The notes beneath the pieces were generated by a model. The model had not been told where the DNA came from. It did no database searches and worked only from the letters and a program-made list of their open reading frames with translations. Source: a virus. Taken from it: DNA of 43,377 bases. The stretch covers positions 1 to 43,377 of the IMG/VR virus record IMGVR_UViG_3300030380_005453. One strand, given 5' to 3'. Both the position numbers and the translations under genes were made by a program. This document shows, piece after piece, positions 33,990 through 43,350 of the stretch; the first letter of the stretch is position 1; each line of letters begins with the position of its first letter.

Positions 33990-36900
33990 ATGTACAAATT
34001 TAAAGAAAAAGTATTTTCGTTAGATGAAATAAGCAAAGCAGCTAATACTTCTAACATGAGTATAGACGATTATATTCAAAAAGCTGGCATAACTCAAGAG
34101 CCAGATGAAGAGCAGGATTTTCTAAACCCCACAGCACCGGGTGCGGTTGTGGGAGAAACTACAGCGCCCGATACGGAATCTCCGTCGGTAGATGGTTCAT
34201 TGGAATCACTAAATGAATGTCCACAGGGCTTCACAAAAAATAGTAATGGAGATTGTGAAAAAATTGAATTTCAAGGTCAGGGCTTTGGGGTTAGAAAAAA
34301 GAAAATAATTCTTACTCCTGAACAAAGTAATTTATTACTAGAACAAGACAAAAAATCTAAAGAACAAGCACAAAAGTTTGGAAAAGATGCTTTTGATTTA
34401 TTTAATAGTAATATAGGTTTTGGTATAGCTCAAGACTTAGGAATAGAATACTTAACAGATTTACAGAAAGTTAACAATCCTGAATTTATTGAAGCTTATA
34501 AAGAATATGTTTATAGTAATTCTAAATTTGATGTAGATAATCTAAAATATAAAGATGAAGCTTTTTCAATAGCTATTTCAAATATTCAAGAAAAAGAATT
34601 TGAATTAGACATGGCTAATAAAATAAAAAAGTTTGGCCCTAGTCTAGATAATAAAATATTATTAGGAGAAAGGCAAAGAAGGGGTAAAACAAATTTTATT
34701 AATAGATATAAAAAAGAAGATGGTTCGAATGATTTATTAGAATTAATAACTATTAATGCAGATTTACAAAAGCTAATGAGCGATAAGGATATTGACGGCT
34801 TTGACAATCAAGAACAAATAAAAAAATTAAATGATAGAAAAAGTGTTCTTGCTAAAAATTTAGGTTTTGAAGATGATCAGCCTTTTATGTTTAGAACAAG
34901 TAATAGAGGTTGGGTTAGAGCTGATATGGAAGAAAAATTACCTGATGATGAACAAAAAATAGATTTAGCTGAATACATGGAAGCTATGTTTAACTATTTT
35001 AGCACGGAACAACAAGAAGACCAAGCAGATATTGATAGCATTTTTGATAGTAATGGTGATAATGTTGTTACTGATTATGAAAGATTAAAAGGTAATTTAG
35101 ATTTAACATATTTAGAATTAAATGATTTAGATAAAAATTTAAATAAAACATACGATATAAAACATACCAGCTTTACTATTGGAAAAGCTCTTGGTAATAA
35201 ATTAGGTTATACACTAGGTGATGACGGAGTATATAGAAACGTTTCTTTACGTGATATGGTTTCTGTAGCTCATATGCAAAATAATAAAATTGACGGCGGT
35301 GTATTTACAGTTCATTATGACGACGGCGCTACAGAAGGCGGTGAAATTAGACAAATAGATTTATACGATACTACAAAAGAATATCAAACCACAAACGCAG
35401 AATTATTAGCAAAAAAAGATGCTTTAGAAAGAATAGTTTTTACAGGTATAAATCCTAAATCATATATACAAAAACCAGGTAAAGAATTATTATATTCTTT
35501 TAGAAGCTCATTTTTAAATAAAGTAGATTTAGAAAGAGCTAAATTTGGTATTGAAAATAGAAAAACAATATTAGATACAGAATTTTCAGACACATGGGGT
35601 TTTAAAAATACATTTGATGATGTATTTCAAGAAGATATATCATTCACAATTGGAATGATGAATACCTTAGATATACCTATAACACCTGAACAAATACAAA
35701 ATTCTAAACCAACTAATTTAACGGCTGTTTCACAAGCTGTAGGGCATGTTCCTGTTATGGCTCTTGAATTTGGTGTAGTTGGTGGTGGATTAAGTCTTAT
35801 GTCTAGGGCCGCTGGAGCTGCAGGCTATTTTAATGCTTTAAGAACACCTACATATATAACGCCGCAGGGTAGATCAGTAACTTTACCTGTTATTGAACAA
35901 GTAGCTAGAAGATTTGGTTTTGATGATGCTGCCGCTTATATAAAAGCAAAAGGACTAAAGTTAACTAAAGGAAATACACTTGATCAATTAAAAGTATTTG
36001 GATATGATGCGCTTTTAGCAGAAGGAACATTAAGAATAGTTGAAGGCGACGATATGGCATATGTTGGTGTTGGTTTTGTTTTTTCCGATAGAGTGTTAGG
36101 TGGTGCGGCTGGTAAACTTAAAAGATTAGTATTTGGTGAAAGAAATCCTGCATTAATTAAAGCTTATAATAGTATACCTTCTTTTTATAGAACAGTCGTT
36201 GAAGGTGGTGTTAAATTTGTTCCTGGTACAGAAGCAGGTCTTGCTTTGCAAGCTATTGAAAAAGACTTAATGGGTAATCAAGCTTTTGCTACATTTATAA
36301 AAGATAATTATGGTAATGAAGATGAAGTTACACAAAGATTTATAACAAGTTTTGTTTCTGGTATGGCTTTTTCCGGCGCTAATAGTGGTTTTAGAACTAA
36401 TACTATGCTGCCTGAAAGCTGGCTTACGGGTAGAAGAAGTAAATTAAGAAAAAAATATACTACAGACGGTAAATTTAATTTAGAAAATATGTCTGCAGCT
36501 GACAGAGGCTTGTATGATATGTTAGGACAAGAATTAGCTATAAGACATGATACCAAAGTTCAAAGCAATACATATGTTGAGCAATGGTGGACTAAGCAAA
36601 TGAATAAGCTAAATAAAACAGAAGACATTCAAGTGCCTTTTAAATTTATACGAGATGTAAAAGCTAAGCCAGTAAGCTTAAAGTTTGGACCAGATGGTAA
36701 AGCATTTATGGTTTTAAATACGCCTAAATTAACTGAAAACATGGTACCTCATGAATTTTGGCATATATTTAGCCGTCAAAAAATAAAAGATCCTGAGTTT
36801 GCTATAAGTGTTAAGAAAAAAATTGATCCTTTATTAGATAAGCTATTTAAACAAGCTGGAGCTAATGAAACTTTTAGTAATGTTATAAAAGAAATTTACG

Positions 36901-39900
36901 GAGCTGATGCTGATTTAAGAACAAAAGAAGGAAAAGAATTTATAGCAGAAGAATATTTTGGTAATTTATTAGAGTTATTAGCTAATAAAAGTATAAGAAA
37001 AGATATAGTAGAATCAGGATTATTACCCGATTTAAAAGGTACTATGCAAAACATGCTTATAGATTTAGTAGCTAAAAATCCTAGACTATTTGAAACTACT
37101 TTATTTAAAAGTTTACCAAAAAAATTATTGCCTGAACAATGGACTCCAGAACAAACTATAGAGTATTTAACACAAATGGCTTTAACTGGTAAAAAAGGTA
37201 ATGTTTCAAAATTTGCAGAGCAATTAAGCTATTTATCAAAATATCAATTTGAAGGAAAAAATGGTAATGATTTAAAAACACCTGACGGTAAAGTTATAGA
37301 ATATAATTCTATAGGTGGTAAACTATTAGAAAGGTTAGAATTAGAGTCTAAAAAAATACAAGAAGATTACAATGTATTTAAAAACTCTGGGAAAGAATTT
37401 CCAGTTGAACTTATAAACCCTTATGCAAAAGAGGGAACATCGGCTGATATTATAAATAAATATGTAAGAGGATGGGTTTTAAGAAGATTTGGTAAAGACG
37501 CTGAGGGTAATGTAAGAGAATTAACAAAAGATCAAATAGAAGAGCTTACGTTACATACATTATATGATCCAAGAGGTGTATTAGGCATAATACAAAAATA
37601 CAAGGGTGGCCAACCAATTACGAAAACTATAAAACAACATTTAGATGGTAAAATGTTTTCAAGATTTGGAGATATAAGAGCAAGCTCTATATTTGGTAGT
37701 AGAAGGTTAGAAGAAGGCGGTGAAACAATAATTGATCCTACATATGTTGAAACAAAAAATAGAATAGAATTTGAATCATTTAAAAAATCTGACGGAACAA
37801 AATTAGATTTATCAAATGTATTATCTAAAGTTGACATAGAAGTAGATAAGCTATTAGTAACAACAGGTAGACAAACTGAGCTTACATTTATGGATTTTGC
37901 AAGCGGTCCTTTTGATTTTTTATCAACCGCTAAAAAACCTCCAATGAAGCTAATGTCCAGCATTAAAGAAGCTTTTGGATCTACTACAGCGGAAAGAAAC
38001 GCTAATATAAAAGCTAATATAGAAAGAATATATGAAATGATACCTGAAAGCTTTGATACAAAGTCTCAGCAATCTACACAGGTTATTAAGGGTCAATCTA
38101 TATTTAAAGAATTTTTTGATATTTCAAAAACTGAAAGATATCCTAAAAGTAAAGTTGGCGATAATCAACCCTTTAAAGCTAATAAGAAACAACTAAAATA
38201 TGACGAAAACGGTCAGTTAACTCCTGAATCACAACAATTATTAAATAGATTTACAGAGGTACTTACAGAGGGTAGAGTTGATGCAAAGCATACTAGGTTA
38301 TTTAATGTGTTATCACAAGCAATACAGGTTAGAAGAGCTACTGATAAATTAAATAACATGTCTCAAGAAGGTGCTGACATACCTAGTAATATAAAAGACG
38401 CGGCATACCTATCTACACTATTCCAAAGTATAGGTAATTTAAAGAGTGTTCAAGGTCAAGCATTTGCAAGTACTGGAGAAATTGAGTTAATTCAACAATT
38501 ACAAAAAAAAGGTATAACAACATTAGATAGCGGTTTAACTTTTTTAAGAAACTTTAATCCACTCACGGCATCAACAGAAGATATTGCCCTTAAAAATGCT
38601 TTAGCTTTTGCAAGAGAGCCTTTCTTAGAAAAAAATGGTAAAACTTATAGTGCTTTCTTAAAAGAGTATAAAGATGGTATTTATTCTAAACATGACAATA
38701 AATTTAAATCAACATTCCATTCTGTGCAAGGTTATGAAATGAAAGTAACAGAATTAATGGTTAAAGGCGATATTAAAAAAGCCGAGGAACTATTTAAAGA
38801 AATTGAAGAACAATACAAAATTCAAGAAAATCATTCAAAAGGATTTTTGAATGAAATAGCACCATTTATCCCTGAAAATGTTATTGCGGCATTTCCGGGT
38901 GAAAAATTTAGTCTCTTAAAAAGCATGTTTAATTTAAGAGGGGATAGATTAGCTGGTAAGCCTAATGGCAGATATGGAAAAGCCTTTATAGAATCATTGT
39001 TAAACTTTAAAAATAAACACAAATACGAAAATCCTAAATACGAAAAAATAATACAAGATGGAGTAGATGCTTTAAATAACGGAAAATTCTTATTTGAAGT
39101 TGGAGAGTTTGCTAAAAAAGTTGATCCTATAATAGAAAGAACTGACATAGATGTAACTAAAAAGCTTGAGTTAATTGAAAAAGTATACGGACCAGAGTTC
39201 GGTAAAAATTTAGAAGCTATTGATAAGATGATGGGCGTATTCTATGAATCATATTTAAATGCTAAGCCTTCACCTATAAAAGGTGAATCACCTGCTCAAT
39301 TCAATAAAAGAGTGGATGCACAAAGATTAGAAAGAGAAAGAAGATTAGCTGATCATTTTCAAATGCAGTCTAGTAATCCTTTTTCAGTAAGAGGTATAGC
39401 TCAATACACGTCTGTTTATATTCCTTCACCTAGAAAAGGTGAATCACCTACTGAATTTAATAAAAGATTAGGTGAATATATGAAGAAGAAAAGGAAGGGT
39501 GAACACATAAAAGATTCATCAACTTTTGCTTTTGAAACGTTTAAAGATTTAGTAGAAAATAATTTCTTTAAAAATTACGATACTAGAAAACTTGGGTTTG
39601 AACAAAGTTATGGCCCTGAAGGAAGCAGTAAACCAGGACAAAAAACAGGCTGGAATTTAGTAGATAATTTTGGTAGAAATAATAATCAAGGTTACGATAG
39701 AATGTTAGCAAACCATGACATATTTAGGAATACCTATGATATATCTACTAAAAAATCTTATTATGATTTGTATGCTGAAGCTCAAATGATAAAAGAATTT
39801 TCTGGTAAAAAATTATTAGAATTTAATCAATTAAGGGTAGATCAGCAAGCCAAAAGAAACGAGTTACAAACAGAGTATAATTCAAGAAACTTATCAGAAT

Positions 39901-41927
39901 ATTTAAATAAAGAAATATTTGAACAAAACTTTGAAATACCTGCAGATGCTATTATAAGCCCTAATAAAGCTAAAATAAGAGGTAGAGAAAATAAACAATG
40001 GAATTTATTTTCAAGTAAAGCAGCTGACGCTGAACTTTTAATATATAGAACATTAGGCAAAGGCGAAGTAGGAAATAAACAATTTGAATGGTGGAAAGAA
40101 AACTTTCTTAAACCTTTTGCTAGAGCAGACAATGCTGTTAATGCTTTTGAAGTTAAAGCTATAAAAGATTTAAAAACAATATTAAATTCTAATAAACCAT
40201 TAAAGAAAGAGTTAAATCAGGTAAATAATAAAACAGGTTACAAAAATTCTGAAGCTTTAAGAATATATATGTGGGCTAGACAAGGAGAAAAAATACCTGG
40301 ATTAACTAAAACAGATTTAAATGCTGTTGTAAAAGAAGTTGAAAACAATCCTGAACTTGTTAAATTAGCTAATAGCTTATCTTTTATTACAGGAGGCTAT
40401 GGCTGGGGCAAGCCTAGAGAAAACTGGATTGATACAACTTTACATGGAGATATTTTAAATATTGTAAGAAATAGCGCAAGACCAGATATATTTAGGCAAT
40501 GGGTTGAAAATAAAAATGAAATATTTAGCCAAAATAATTTACGTAAAATGGAATATCAGTTTGGCGAGAATTATGTGGAAGCATGGAAAAACATGCTATG
40601 GCGAATGGAAACTGGCCAGAGTAGAAGACAAGACATGGGTAAATTTGAAAGAGGATTGAACGATTATATAACAGGTGGTCAATCCACTATAATGTTCTGG
40701 AACATGAAAACCTCTCTTACTCAGTTAACTTCAATGCCTAACTATATAAACTGGGGAGATAATAACTTTTTTGCCGCAAGTAAAGCTGTTGCTAATATAC
40801 CTCAATTTGCTAAAGACGTAAGAACATTATTTATGTCTGATTTTGCAGTAGGTAGAAGAGATAATTTGAAAATGAATGTAAACGAAGCTGAACTTGCTAC
40901 TATAATGCAAAGAGGTGGTGGTTTTAATGGGGTATTAAATTATGTATTAAAACAAGGTTATACTCCTACAAGAGCAGCTGATGGTATAGCTATTTCTGTT
41001 GGCGGGGCTAGTTTTTATAGAAATAGAATAAATACATATAAAAGAGAAGGTTTCAAAGAAACTGAAGCTGAGAAAAAAGCAATGGAAGATTGGATTGAAG
41101 TAACGCAAGAAAATCAGCAATCATCAAGAGCAGATAGAATTTCATATCAGCAAGCTTCAACATTAGGTAAAGCAGTATTAAATTTTGCTAATACACCTAT
41201 GCAATATAATAGAATAATGTATAGAGCATATAAAGATTTAGTTAACAGAAGAGGCGATGATAAAACAAATTTATCTAAAATAGTTCATTACGGTGCATTG
41301 CAAAGCACTCTATTTACTTCTTTACAACAAGCTGTATTTGCTTTATACACCGGAGACGCAAGACCAGAAGACGCAGATAAAAAAGCATTTAAAATGATAG
41401 ATTCAATGACACAAACTTGGTTAAGAGGATTTGGATTTGGTGGAGCAGGTGCAGATATGACTAAGCAAGTATTTATTGATTTATATAAAAGAGCGCAGGG
41501 TGATAAGTATAATAAAGATTTAGGAGAAGCGGCGTGGAAAGTATTTAGTATTTCTCCACCTATTTCTTCTAAGGTTGATAAATTAAGAAGGTCTTTTCAA
41601 ACATATGAATATGAAGGCGATATGATGTTAAGAAAACCATTAGATCCAGATGACCCATTTTATTCTATGCTAGGGCAAGGATTAGAAGGTGTATTCAACA
41701 TACCTATGAATAGAGCTTTAATTAAATTAAAAAATATAGAAAACTTTTTAGATGAAGAGTTAGAATGGTACAATAGATTATTTTCAATATTAGGATATAA
41801 TGAGCATGCACTATTAATAGCTCCTCCGGACCCTAAACCAGGGCGTGTAAAAACAGATATATTTGGTCAAGAAAATATATTTAAAGGAAACGATATATTT
41901 GAAACAGATAATATTTTTAAAAAATAA
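33990..41927 (+). CDS. Giant virion/ejection polyvalent protein with metallopeptidase motif
   Basis: A 2645-aa protein, by far the largest here. In order: Cys loop CPQGFTKNSNGDC (77-89); two EF-hand-like loops, DKDIDGFDNQEQ (265-276, weak) and DSNGDNVVTDYE (353-364, canonical Asp/Asn/Asp/Glu spacing); a Gly/Ala-rich hydrophobic part (about 580-615); a zincin motif VPHEFWHIF (His921, Glu922, His925) with IAEEYFG (Glu987-988) as a possible third ligand. A later pair of KGESPxxFNKR repeats sits near 1763 and 1815. The C-terminal third (from about 2229) resembles late parts of phage polyvalent proteins, with FANTPMQYNRIMYRA. The last residues repeat NIF/DIF four times. It probably enters the host with the DNA. 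No RNA polymerase DxDGD motif was found. Confidence 0.75.
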   Translation: MYKFKEKVFSLDEISKAANTSNMSIDDYIQKAGITQEPDEEQDFLNPTAPGAVVGETTAPDTESPSVDGSLESLNECPQGFTKNSNGDCEKIEFQGQGFGVRKKKIILTPEQSNLLLEQDKKSKEQAQKFGKDAFDLFNSNIGFGIAQDLGIEYLTDLQKVNNPEFIEAYKEYVYSNSKFDVDNLKYKDEAFSIAISNIQEKEFELDMANKIKKFGPSLDNKILLGERQRRGKTNFINRYKKEDGSNDLLELITINADLQKLMSDKDIDGFDNQEQIKKLNDRKSVLAKNLGFEDDQPFMFRTSNRGWVRADMEEKLPDDEQKIDLAEYMEAMFNYFSTEQQEDQADIDSIFDSNGDNVVTDYERLKGNLDLTYLELNDLDKNLNKTYDIKHTSFTIGKALGNKLGYTLGDDGVYRNVSLRDMVSVAHMQNNKIDGGVFTVHYDDGATEGGEIRQIDLYDTTKEYQTTNAELLAKKDALERIVFTGINPKSYIQKPGKELLYSFRSSFLNKVDLERAKFGIENRKTILDTEFSDTWGFKNTFDDVFQEDISFTIGMMNTLDIPITPEQIQNSKPTNLTAVSQAVGHVPVMALEFGVVGGGLSLMSRAAGAAGYFNALRTPTYITPQGRSVTLPVIEQVARRFGFDDAAAYIKAKGLKLTKGNTLDQLKVFGYDALLAEGTLRIVEGDDMAYVGVGFVFSDRVLGGAAGKLKRLVFGERNPALIKAYNSIPSFYRTVVEGGVKFVPGTEAGLALQAIEKDLMGNQAFATFIKDNYGNEDEVTQRFITSFVSGMAFSGANSGFRTNTMLPESWLTGRRSKLRKKYTTDGKFNLENMSAADRGLYDMLGQELAIRHDTKVQSNTYVEQWWTKQMNKLNKTEDIQVPFKFIRDVKAKPVSLKFGPDGKAFMVLNTPKLTENMVPHEFWHIFSRQKIKDPEFAISVKKKIDPLLDKLFKQAGANETFSNVIKEIYGADADLRTKEGKEFIAEEYFGNLLELLANKSIRKDIVESGLLPDLKGTMQNMLIDLVAKNPRLFETTLFKSLPKKLLPEQWTPEQTIEYLTQMALTGKKGNVSKFAEQLSYLSKYQFEGKNGNDLKTPDGKVIEYNSIGGKLLERLELESKKIQEDYNVFKNSGKEFPVELINPYAKEGTSADIINKYVRGWVLRRFGKDAEGNVRELTKDQIEELTLHTLYDPRGVLGIIQKYKGGQPITKTIKQHLDGKMFSRFGDIRASSIFGSRRLEEGGETIIDPTYVETKNRIEFESFKKSDGTKLDLSNVLSKVDIEVDKLLVTTGRQTELTFMDFASGPFDFLSTAKKPPMKLMSSIKEAFGSTTAERNANIKANIERIYEMIPESFDTKSQQSTQVIKGQSIFKEFFDISKTERYPKSKVGDNQPFKANKKQLKYDENGQLTPESQQLLNRFTEVLTEGRVDAKHTRLFNVLSQAIQVRRATDKLNNMSQEGADIPSNIKDAAYLSTLFQSIGNLKSVQGQAFASTGEIELIQQLQKKGITTLDSGLTFLRNFNPLTASTEDIALKNALAFAREPFLEKNGKTYSAFLKEYKDGIYSKHDNKFKSTFHSVQGYEMKVTELMVKGDIKKAEELFKEIEEQYKIQENHSKGFLNEIAPFIPENVIAAFPGEKFSLLKSMFNLRGDRLAGKPNGRYGKAFIESLLNFKNKHKYENPKYEKIIQDGVDALNNGKFLFEVGEFAKKVDPIIERTDIDVTKKLELIEKVYGPEFGKNLEAIDKMMGVFYESYLNAKPSPIKGESPAQFNKRVDAQRLERERRLADHFQMQSSNPFSVRGIAQYTSVYIPSPRKGESPTEFNKRLGEYMKKKRKGEHIKDSSTFAFETFKDLVENNFFKNYDTRKLGFEQSYGPEGSSKPGQKTGWNLVDNFGRNNNQGYDRMLANHDIFRNTYDISTKKSYYDLYAEAQMIKEFSGKKLLEFNQLRVDQQAKRNELQTEYNSRNLSEYLNKEIFEQNFEIPADAIISPNKAKIRGRENKQWNLFSSKAADAELLIYRTLGKGEVGNKQFEWWKENFLKPFARADNAVNAFEVKAIKDLKTILNSNKPLKKELNQVNNKTGYKNSEALRIYMWARQGEKIPGLTKTDLNAVVKEVENNPELVKLANSLSFITGGYGWGKPRENWIDTTLHGDILNIVRNSARPDIFRQWVENKNEIFSQNNLRKMEYQFGENYVEAWKNMLWRMETGQSRRQDMGKFERGLNDYITGGQSTIMFWNMKTSLTQLTSMPNYINWGDNNFFAASKAVANIPQFAKDVRTLFMSDFAVGRRDNLKMNVNEAELATIMQRGGGFNGVLNYVLKQGYTPTRAADGIAISVGGASFYRNRINTYKREGFKETEAEKKAMEDWIEVTQENQQSSRADRISYQQASTLGKAVLNFANTPMQYNRIMYRAYKDLVNRRGDDKTNLSKIVHYGALQSTLFTSLQQAVFALYTGDARPEDADKKAFKMIDSMTQTWLRGFGFGGAGADMTKQVFIDLYKRAQGDKYNKDLGEAAWKVFSISPPISSKVDKLRRSFQTYEYEGDMMLRKPLDPDDPFYSMLGQGLEGVFNIPMNRALIKLKNIENFLDEELEWYNRLFSILGYNEHALLIAPPDPKPGRVKTDIFGQENIFKGNDIFETDNIFKK

Positions 41928-41930
41928 GAT

Positions 41931-42077
41931 ATGGCAAAAAAAAGCGGTAAAAAAGACGCATGTTATCATAAAGTAAAGGCAAGGTACAAGGTATTTCCTT
42001 CTGCATATGCAAGTGGCGCATTATCAAAATGTAGAAAAGTTGGTGCCGCAAATTGGGGTAATAAATCAGATAAATAA
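41931..42077 (+). CDS. 48-aa CYHKVKARYKVFPSAYASGA mini-protein
   Basis: A 48-codon frame with DACYHKVKARYKVFPSAYAS, then GALSKCRKVGAANWGNK. It starts three bases after the giant gene and its codon pattern fits the neighbours. I recall this compact Cys-His-Arg/Lys sequence as widespread in marine phages and also found in giant eukaryotic viruses, but its function is not known. Two cysteines and a histidine could bind zinc. It is the first of five consecutive tiny basic genes. Confidence 0.75.
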   Translation: MAKKSGKKDACYHKVKARYKVFPSAYASGALSKCRKVGAANWGNKSDK

Positions 42078-42083
42078 AAAACT

Positions 42084-42260
42084 ATGAAAAAAGATAAAAT
42101 GACAATGCACAAAATGTATTGTCCAGACGGTAAAGTGCATAGTGTCAATACTATGAAGAAACATAAAGACTTAATGAAAAAAGGTTGTGACCATAAAAAA
42201 AGCACTTTGAAAAAAGGACAAAGTGGTAAAAACACTATGGTTAAAGATAAAGAAAAATAA
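42084..42260 (+). CDS. 58-aa Lys/Met-rich mini-protein
   Basis: A 58-codon frame, MKKDKMTMHKMYCPDGKVHS, continuing with MKKHKDLMKKGCDH and ending in a Lys-rich tail. It has a CPDGK turn and a second Cys with His, a possible metal site. It overlaps the next gene by one base (TAATG). Its A/T-rich leader matches the genome's start context. Family unknown. Confidence 0.6.
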   Translation: MKKDKMTMHKMYCPDGKVHSVNTMKKHKDLMKKGCDHKKSTLKKGQSGKNTMVKDKEK

Positions 42261-42538
42261 TGGCTGATCCTAAAAAAGGAACTGGAAAAAAACCAAAAGG
42301 CTCGGGCAGACGTTTATACACAGACGAAAACCCTAAAGATACCGTTAGTATTAAATATGCAACTGTAAAAGACGCTAGAGCAACTTGTGCTAAAGTTAAA
42401 AAAATTAACAAGCCTTATGCTCGAAAAATTCAAATACTAACGGTAATGGAGCAAAGAGCACGTTTTGGTAAAAAACCACAGCAAGCAGCTATTGCTAAAA
42501 GATGTAAAGCATCATTAAAAAGAAAACATGGCAAGTAA
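42260..42538 (+). CDS. Small basic protein, KKPKGSGRRLYTDENPKDTV type
   Basis: A 92-aa basic protein with KKPKGSGRRLYTDENPKDTV (11-30), then IKYATVKDARATCAKVKKIN and a helical half with ILTVMEQRARFGKKP. I recall the SGRRLYTDENPKDTVS motif from several marine phages and from giant-virus genomes, where it has no assigned function. The helical C-terminus and charge suggest binding to DNA or to a basic-protein assembly. It overlaps the next gene by 11 bases. Confidence 0.75.
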   Translation: MADPKKGTGKKPKGSGRRLYTDENPKDTVSIKYATVKDARATCAKVKKINKPYARKIQILTVMEQRARFGKKPQQAAIAKRCKASLKRKHGK

Positions 42539-42776
42539 AAGACCTACATGGAAAGATTCCGACGCACCAGATGCTGAAGGTAAATTTAAAAATTTATCTT
42601 GCGGTGCATTAGCTAAATGGATGATTAAATCTAGAAAAGGCGATATGCGTAAAATTGTTGGTAGTTTAAATCAACAATATGTATTCAATAGAAAGAAAAA
42701 TCCTAGCTATGCTAAAAAAATGGTATGTACTAGAAATAAAGTTAAAAAATTATTAAATGGCAGTAAGAAAGACTAA
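42528..42776 (+). CDS. Small basic protein, LAKWMIKSRKGD / VGSLNQQ type
   Basis: An 82-aa protein with LSCGALAKWMIKSRKGDMRK (23-42), KIVGSLNQQYVFNRKKNPSY (42-61) and KKMVCTRNKVKKLL. The helical parts are basic and amphipathic. LAKWxIKxRKGxxxKIxGSLNQQ is a pattern I associate with tiny virus proteins of unknown function. It overlaps the preceding gene by 11 bases and the following one by 20, so these genes are densely coupled. A structural role in packing nucleic acid is possible but not shown. Confidence 0.75.
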   Translation: MASKRPTWKDSDAPDAEGKFKNLSCGALAKWMIKSRKGDMRKIVGSLNQQYVFNRKKNPSYAKKMVCTRNKVKKLLNGSKKD

Positions 42777-43035
42777 AAAAGGAGCAAGCCTTAGGCGTTG
42801 GTTTAAAGAAAAATGGATTGATGTACGAACAGGCAAGCCTTGCGGAAGACGTAAAGGCGAAAAACGTGGTACACCATATTGTAGGCCAAGCAAAAGAGTA
42901 TCAAGTAAAACACCAAAAACAGCTGGAGAAATGTCTGCTTCTGAAAAAGCAGCTAAGGTAAGAGAAAAGAAAAGGTTAGGCCAACCAGCAGGCAAGCCTA
43001 GAAGAGTAAAAAATGTTAAAAGAAACAAAAAATAA
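42757..43035 (+). CDS. Small basic protein, KWIDVRTGKPCGRR / CRPSKRVS type (DUF5872-like?)
   Basis: A 92-aa protein with LRRWFKEKWIDVRTGKPCGR (12-31), GTPYCRPSKRVSSKTPKTAG (38-57) and a helical Lys/Arg tail EKKRLGQPAGKPRRVKN. The WxxEKWIDVRTGKPCGR then CRPSKRVSSKTP order is one I recall as a domain of unknown function (perhaps DUF5872) present in phages and giant viruses; I cannot verify the accession. Two cysteines are placed to bind metal. It overlaps the preceding gene by 20 bases. Confidence 0.75.
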   Translation: MAVRKTKKGASLRRWFKEKWIDVRTGKPCGRRKGEKRGTPYCRPSKRVSSKTPKTAGEMSASEKAAKVREKKRLGQPAGKPRRVKNVKRNKK

Positions 43036-43066
43036 GTAATTACATTAGTATAGAAACTTAATAGTT

Positions 43067-43348
43067 ATGGCAAAAAAATTATCAGAAAATACGGAAGTGC
43101 AACTTGATCTTAAAACTATCGGAATGATTGTTGGTGGAGCTATCGCCTTAGCCGCAACTTATTTTGCGCTACAGGCTGATATAGAGCTTGCTAAGCAACT
43201 ACCCGAACCAGACATATCAAGAACTGAGTTCGATTTGAAAGACGAATTAATTCGTTCGACAATAATTGATATAGACGAGAAAGTTGATAAAAATGCTGAA
43301 AAGCTTGACAATATAGACGAAAAGCTTTATGAGCTAACAAAAAAATAA
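43067..43348 (+). CDS. Membrane-anchored coiled-coil protein
   Basis: A 93-aa protein. A short charged N-terminus leads to one hydrophobic segment (about 17-35, TIGMIVGGAIALAATYFAL). A periplasmic-type linker with Pro (KQLPEPDISRTEFDLKDELI) follows, then a coiled coil ending NAEKLDNIDEKLYELTKK. One N-terminal anchor plus C-terminal helix is the layout of an inner-membrane spanin or a stalk protein. The next gene starts two bases after its stop and opens with a signal-peptide-like sequence, which would fit an outer spanin partner. This is inference from layout. Confidence 0.6.
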   Translation: MAKKLSENTEVQLDLKTIGMIVGGAIALAATYFALQADIELAKQLPEPDISRTEFDLKDELIRSTIIDIDEKVDKNAEKLDNIDEKLYELTKK

Positions 43349-43350
43349 AT

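Noticed and set aside
33990-41927. crAss-like virion RNA polymerase in the giant protein
   Set aside because: No DxDGD or double-psi barrel motif was visible; the HEFWH and polyvalent-like parts point elsewhere.
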